Positions 58,771 to 64,000 of a DNA stretch of 64,000 nucleotides are shown piece by piece. The stretch's first letter is position 1. Every line of letters begins with the position of its first letter. The translations under genes were made by a program, and so were the position numbers. Location of the stretch: NCBI GenBank assembly GCA_014898425.1, contig RCSZ01000006.1:806001-870000 (forward strand). The letters run 5' to 3'. The notes beneath the pieces are model-generated. The model had not been told where the DNA came from. It saw only the letters and a program-made list of their open reading frames with translations, and ran no database searches. The stretch is from Botryotinia globosa (Eukaryota; Ascomycota; Leotiomycetes; Helotiales; Sclerotiniaceae).

Positions 58771-59974
58771 ATGCGTCTCATACTTTTCTATATCGGGATG
58801 TGCTTGTCAGTCACCGTGGCACAAGTCTGTAATGGTTATGCCGAGCTCTGTGATCGTAAATGGTCAGAGATATCCCAAATAGGAACACACGATAGCGCGT
58901 TCGTGGGAGATTTACCAGCAGAGAATCAGAATCTCGATGTCACAGCTCAACTGAATGCTGGTGTACGATTTCTTCAAGCCCAGACTCATTATTTTCTCGA
59001 TACATTGACGTTATGTCACACTTCATGCTTTTTACTAGGTCAGTTCTAAATACAACTTCTTTTCCCGATCTTGGCCTCTTGCTTCCAACACCTTTAGATA
59101 GGGTAATTTTGGAATCCAATTGCACTCCTGATTTTGTACCGTCATTTTAAGCATTTTCTTGAGAAATAACTAATAAGCGCCATTTTCAATGCAGATGCTG
59201 GACCAGCTGTTTATTATCTAGAGGATATCAAGAAATGGCTTGATGCGAATCCTAATGAAGTCGTAACTTTACTACTTACTAATGGAGATTATATTCCTGT
59301 CGGAAATTTCAGCTCAGCAATGGAAGTGTCTGGTCTGGCAAAATATGCATATACACCACCGCATCAATTAGCCATAAATGAATGGCCTACACTTCAGGAG
59401 CTGATTACGAATGGAGATAGACTTGTTATGTTCCTCGGTGAGTAGTTCCTATTATCCCTTTTCACAATTCAAAATTGGAAATTGAAAATTGATCTAACAA
59501 TATTGAAGACTACGACGCGGATACGAATGTAGCTCCATATATCCTACCCGAGTTTTCCTATTTTTTCGAAACTGCGTATGATGTAACTACCCCTACATTT
59601 CCAACATGTACACTCGATCGTCCCCCAGGATCAAATGGAGATGGACTTTTGCCGTTGATAAATCATTACTTGGATATTGATGTCTTCGGTATCCTCATGC
59701 CAAATAGACTGGAAGCTAAAAAGACGGTAAGAACTTTTTGCAAGTTACAACGATGACCAAATCATTGACTTGGATGTAGAACGCGCCAACAGGTGTAGGT
59801 AGTATCGGAGCCCAAGCAGACCTTTGTACTTCAACTTGGGGCCGAAAACCGCGAGTAATGCTCCTAGATTTTTTCGACGTTGGTAAGAGTTCCCCTGCAT
59901 CCACACAGAACCCAAATACTAATACAAGCCTAGGAAATGCAATAGAAGCACAAAATACATTGAACGGCTTGTAA
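58771..59974 (+). CDS. Secreted PLC-like phosphodiesterase
   Basis: Five exons: 58771-59038, 59195-59437, 59509-59726, 59780-59882 and 59934-59974, giving 290 aa. All four introns join in frame. The frame is open upstream to a TTG, but the ATG at 58771 gives a signal peptide (MRLILFYIGMCLSVTVAQ). The TIM-barrel PLC-like fold is recognised by ISQIGTHDSAFVGDLPAENQ with the first active-site-type His, LCHTSCFLLDAGPAVYYLED with the second, WLDANPNEVVTLLLTNGDYI, DRLVMFLDYDADTNVAPYIL, and RKPRVMLLDFFDVGN. Such fungal proteins resemble bacterial PI-PLC but are mostly uncharacterised; substrate unknown. The protein is short after the last barrel strand but looks complete. Confidence 0.9.
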
Positions 59975-61991
59975 GAAGGACTTTTAAATGTATCTCATGT
60001 TTATTAAAAGTAGTATAGGAACGAGAGCCAAAATCATGAGTCTCAGCCGTTGAAATACTACCATGCTTCTTGATCATATGACTAAAACCTGCAAATATGT
60101 TATTAACTCGCTCCGTATAGGCCAGCAAAAAATTCCGCCAGTTCGAATCACACACTTCCTTCTAAGTATACACTGCTTTTTATTACTATCGGCGCCATTT
60201 CGTTTTTGTATTAACGGTAATCCTATTTTTGCTGGAATTTCGAGATTTCATTGCTGGCCGAGGAACGAATGAAAGGCTTAGGCTAGAAAGATGAGGGTGA
60301 TAGGAGTGTTCGAGTTGAAGGTCACTTCATTTCCAAGTTGACATGCTATCGTTTCTGTTTTGAGTTTATCATTTTAGAATTCTGGCAGCGCGGATAAGAC
60401 TCAGACTTCAGTTTTGTATATTTTACGACTATCATTGTTTGGATATTGAGGGGCATAGAAGGATAGAATAGGCGTCAGGATTTAGATGCCGCGATTTATA
60501 CCATTGTAAATGCTCTAATTAGATTTAAATGTACTCTGTCATTGTCAATTTTGCATCAATATGACACGCTTCTTAAGTTCATTCATGCTCCGTCTCCCAA
60601 CGTGGAACTTGACACCATAGCTTAAATCTTAGTATTTGGTAGAGGAAGGAAACAGACGGCAATATGTGAGTTTCAATGAGAAAGAAGAGGAGCTTTAGCG
60701 AGAACATCCCCAGATTACTTCTAGAACACTCTCAAATGCATTGAGGATATCTTTCTGTAATCTAGCTTCCTTTGACAGACTTCACCTTATAGAGTTCCAT
60801 TCAGTCTCAATTATAATTAACCAGAAAGGCTTAGTAGGACATTTCCTGTCTTTCGTAAAAACAGTAAATCACCTCTGTAAAGCAAACCTCACACGAAAAG
60901 CTTGACGCGGAGTTCAGGATTTAGAATTCACAGCATATAAAAATATATATACATATATACACATACATCTAACATACATGTACATATAACTAGTTCAACA
61001 CGACGAATCCACCAAATCTTTCTTCACATCCTGTGTATCTGGTGTATCTTCCCAACTTGCAGGTATTGAGATGTGAGATGTGAAATGTGCAGTAGGGAGG
61101 AATGCTGTTAGCGAGGAAGTTGAGGGAGGGACATGGTGATTGTTATTTGAGGAGAGATTTTTACTAACAGAATGCTGTATATAATCTTTTATTTCTATTT
61201 TTGTATATAAGTCTTACATCAATGCAAGTTTACAAATCGAATAATAACGACATAAATACCATGCATCAATTCTAGATCGTAGCCACATCATCTATATCAT
61301 GAAGCGCCCAACTTCCGATGAAGAGAAAATCAAACCCCGCATGTGGAATTTGAAGGAACTACAGATGAAAGCTGTGTTAGACCAAGTGCAAAGAGTAAGA
61401 CCTGTGGTGTGTGCAAATTCACGAAAAAAAATTGATCATACAATATTGTCCAGCTAGCTATATGTCAATTACCAGTACCTTGGATGTGAAAAGATGAGAA
61501 CGCTACTTGACGAAGGGAGAATCAGTTTTTCGTGGCGAAGAGAAGAGAAGGAGAGAGGGAATAATACCTCGTTAATTATCTTTCATTATTTCTTTCGGTA
61601 CACCTTAATAACCCTTAAGATTCTCTTGCATGTTAAAGGAAAAGGTAGGGAGGTGAATTTATATTTCTGATTTCAGATATCTACCTACCTAAGTACACAA
61701 AAATCGCATATGAGAAATATCGATATGCAAACCCGCATACAGCAAGCTTCCACGACCCAAAATAATCCCAGCAGATACACGGCAAAATATCCCATACATA
61801 GAATTCCCACTCAATCAAACTCCAAATTGCTTATTCTACAATTGTGATAAAGATCACTAGCTAGCTTCCATTTCTATACAAAATATTCTTCCTCTCCCCT
61901 CAATCTTCGGAATATCCTCGGTGTCGGTAATCTACCCCAATAATTACTTACATACTGTACATACACTTCCATCACTCACTCACCCTACGAA
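59975..61991. other. Intergenic region, no supported gene
   Basis: 3' flank of the PLC-like gene and unassigned DNA. A TA/CA-rich stretch (AAAATATATATACATATATA) is at about 60938-60960. No frame looks like a gene. Confidence 0.5.
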
Positions 61992-62312
61992 CCTACAAAC
62001 CTACAAACCTACAAACCTACAAACCTACAAACCTACAAACCTACAAACCTACAAACCTACAAACCTACAAACCTACAAACCTACAAACCTACAAACCTAC
62101 AAACCTACAAACCTACAAACCTACAAACCTACAAACCTACAAACCTACAAACCTACAAACCTACAAACCTACAAACCTACAAACCTACAAACCTACAAAC
62201 CTACAAACCTACAAACCTACAAACCTACAAACCTACAAACCTACAAACCTACAAACCTACAAACCTACAAACCTACAAACCTACAAACCTACAAACCTAC
62301 AAACCTACAAAC
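61992..62312. repeat. Perfect (CCTACAAA)n array, about 40 copies
   Basis: An eight-base unit repeated about 40 times without visible variation over about 320 bases. It runs out into CCTACCTACC on the right and CCTACGAA on the left. Because the unit has no stop in some frames it makes a long spurious frame (61921-62589, GTG start). It is not a telomere repeat and has no spacers. Confidence 0.97.
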
Positions 62313-63143
62313 CTACCTACCAATCCACCACTCCAAGAAACCCCCTATTCCTTACCTATCCCTTTTCTCGTATCCCTCATCCCTCATCTCTCAATCCATA
62401 TATCCCATTTCCCACTTCCCACTCCATTCCAATCCATTCCATCTGCAGATACCACTATATACCCGAGTCATGACCACACCCACCCCCATCCAAAAACCCG
62501 TGTGCTATGTTCCTCAAACCCAATTCACAACCCACGGTCCCAGCGTTTCTGTACTAAAACCACATCTTAGCTCCCATCTAACAAAATAAACTTAGAAACC
62601 CGCTCCCTCTAGCCCACGCACCAACAAATTAGTCCCCGCCGAGCCCGCTTGGCACATTCTTGATTGACTTTTGGTGAAAGGAACTTTCCACGTCAAAGAC
62701 TCATGCGGTGAAGTGCCGATGCGAAGGGTAGGTACCCCAGATACCCTAGAGGATCTACGTCTAGATTTTCAAGCTTGCGAGATTTTATGACGTGATACGA
62801 TTTGAGTTTATTTCACAGTTATGGATTGAATTGATTTGATTTCTTGTGTTGGAATGTAATTTGATTCGATTGATATCATTGTCTTAAGCTAAACATTGCT
62901 GAAGTGATTGAACAGCAATAATGCGTTATTCATTAGAAATGTATTTTGATAATGGGTCCAGCAACCAAGCTTTTTCCTTCTCCTCTCTCCCCCTCTCCCC
63001 TACCAAGCAAAGTTGTGTAAAGAATCGAAAGACATTATTAATCTTGATATATCCATAACCCCCATCCCCCATCTCAATGATCCCGTTGCAGTCTAATTAC
63101 ATGTATAGTTTTGTCGTATCATATCTCATGCGAGCCAGACTGC
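62313..63143. other. Intergenic region, no supported gene
   Basis: C-rich low-complexity DNA (62320-62480), then unassigned sequence and the 3' flank of the CFEM gene. Nothing else is recognised. Confidence 0.5.
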
Positions 63144-63781
63144 TTACAAAGCGAAAGCGGCGAAGAAACCAGCTCCAATAATGGCCCCGGCAGCATTGAC
63201 TCTACTTCCTGCAGCTGAAGATACTGTAGCGGGAGAAGAAGACGTTGAAGAAGCGGCAGAAGAAATAGCAGAGGAAGCGGATGATAGAGCTGAAGATATG
63301 CTTGAAGAAGCCGCGCTAGTGGCGCTAGCAATAGAGCTACCTGCCGAGGAAATGTTGCTAACTGCAGATGAAGAAGCTGAACCACTGGTAGATGAAGATG
63401 ATGCTTGAGTCGAAGAGGCGGCGGCTGATGAACCTGATGAACCGGCGGCTGCTTGGAGGACACAGATTTCGGTTGTGATTTTTTGAGTGGCTATAAAATT
63501 TGTTAGGATATGGTACGATTGTATGAAAATGTTGAAGACTTACTCAAAGTGTCAGAGGCAGAGCATCCAGCTGCGATACAAGGAGTGGCAGCTTTAGTGA
63601 TAGCATCTTTAGCATCGCCGCATTGGCATGCAAAGTCGGTAATACTACATCCAGCACCACTGGAAGCTGTTGACAAGCAGGCAAGGGCACAAGATGGGAG
63701 TTGTGCCACTTCACTAGCGATACTCTGGGAGTAGGCCACTGAGGCAAGGAGGGCAGAAATGGCAGCGTATGTGAATTGCAT
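63144..63781 (-). CDS. CFEM-domain GPI-type cell wall protein
   Basis: Two exons, 63544-63781 and 63144-63490, giving 194 aa. The 53-bp intron has a GTAAGT donor and TATAG acceptor and splits a Thr codon. The start MQFTYAAISALLASVAYS is a signal peptide. The CFEM domain (about 19-95) has its cysteines in LPSCALACLSTASSGAGC, DFACQCG, TPCIAAGC and ICVLQAA. A Ser/Ala-rich stalk follows, ending in a hydrophobic tail (NAAGAIIGAGFFAAFAL) typical of GPI attachment. CFEM proteins bind haem or act at the cell surface, and some contribute to virulence in plant pathogens. The plus-strand frame over the stalk (63181-63408) is a shadow. Confidence 0.93.
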
Positions 63782-64000
63782 GTTTGCGTTAATGATTGCT
63801 TGAAACAAGAAATGTGTAGTTGAAGAAAAGTGGTATGTAGATAAAGATTGAAGTCTTTTAATGTATAATGTAACTTTACTGTAGAATCAAAAGAGAAGGG
63901 GACCAGCTTCATCTTATAGGTTCAACGAGGGTATGTAATTGCCTGCAGATGGTTACTGTTTGGTGTTGTAGTCCGAGCGGAGTTCTGTGCACACACAAAT
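63782..64000 (-). promoter_or_regulatory. Upstream region of the CFEM gene
   Basis: 219 bases to the window end. It holds the leader and part of the promoter of the CFEM gene. Confidence 0.4.

Noticed and set aside
61992..62312. CRISPR-like or telomeric array
   Set aside because: The repeats are contiguous eight-base units without spacers, the host is a fungus, and the unit is not TTAGGG.
61921..62589. 222-codon plus-strand frame with repeated NLQTYKPT
   Set aside because: It starts at GTG and stays open only because the octamer repeat lacks stops in this phase. Not a gene.
63181..63408. Acidic Ala/Glu-rich plus-strand frame
   Set aside because: Antisense shadow of the Ser/Ala stalk of the CFEM protein.
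1..64000. A secondary metabolite gene cluster
   Set aside because: No PKS, NRPS, terpene synthase or prenyltransferase is present, and no cluster-type zinc-finger regulator was recognised.

Overview
This window looks like a chromosome piece of a filamentous ascomycete, most likely a leotiomycete of the Sclerotiniaceae (Botrytis/Sclerotinia type). The basis is AT-rich intergenic DNA, short 47-80 bp introns with GTANGT donors, plant cell wall enzymes with fungal CBM1 modules, a CFEM protein, and ascomycete-type housekeeping proteins. The genus is an inference from overall character, not from a database match. All gene models were built by hand from splice signals and frame continuity. Some long open frames begin at TTG or GTG; I moved those starts to the first supported ATG.

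Layout. 1-4.2 kb: no convincing gene, several low-complexity tracts. 4.2-6.9 kb: a large conserved fungal regulator-like protein. 7-12.3 kb: a gene-free stretch holding three MITE-like elements side by side (10.15-11.67 kb). 12.4-13.9 kb: a secreted GH131 glucanase with CBM1. 14.4-20.4 kb: a block of decayed genes, namely a UPF1/NAM7-type helicase-like gene split by a 708-bp MITE, and an SNF2-type helicase pseudogene whose halves lie on opposite strands. 21.5-23.3 kb: a GH7 cellobiohydrolase (minus strand). 25.8-26.6 kb: an unknown three-exon gene with an in-frame stop. 30.4-32.6 kb: a Btz/CASC3-domain protein.

34.9-43.3 kb is a housekeeping core: TSR1 (minus) and UTP7 (plus) share a 346-bp divergent promoter and both act in small-subunit ribosome assembly; then UreG (minus) and adenylosuccinate synthetase (plus, ten exons with 15- and 17-nt micro-exons).

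43.8-60 kb is an accessory region: a cytochrome P450 with an in-frame stop, a possible two-exon orphan, a TRI12-type MFS transporter, a Gfo/Idh/MocA oxidoreductase, a fungal protein of unknown function with an H-x-D...H pattern, and a secreted PLC-like phosphodiesterase, with MITEs at 46.3 and 52.7 kb. 60-64 kb holds a perfect 40-copy octamer array and a GPI-type CFEM protein.

I did not find CRISPR arrays, rRNA, a confident tRNA, or a clear new multi-gene system. The most unusual content is the set of six MITE-like elements, the helicase graveyard between the two cellulase-type genes, two further genes with in-frame stops, and the micro-exon structure of the purine gene.
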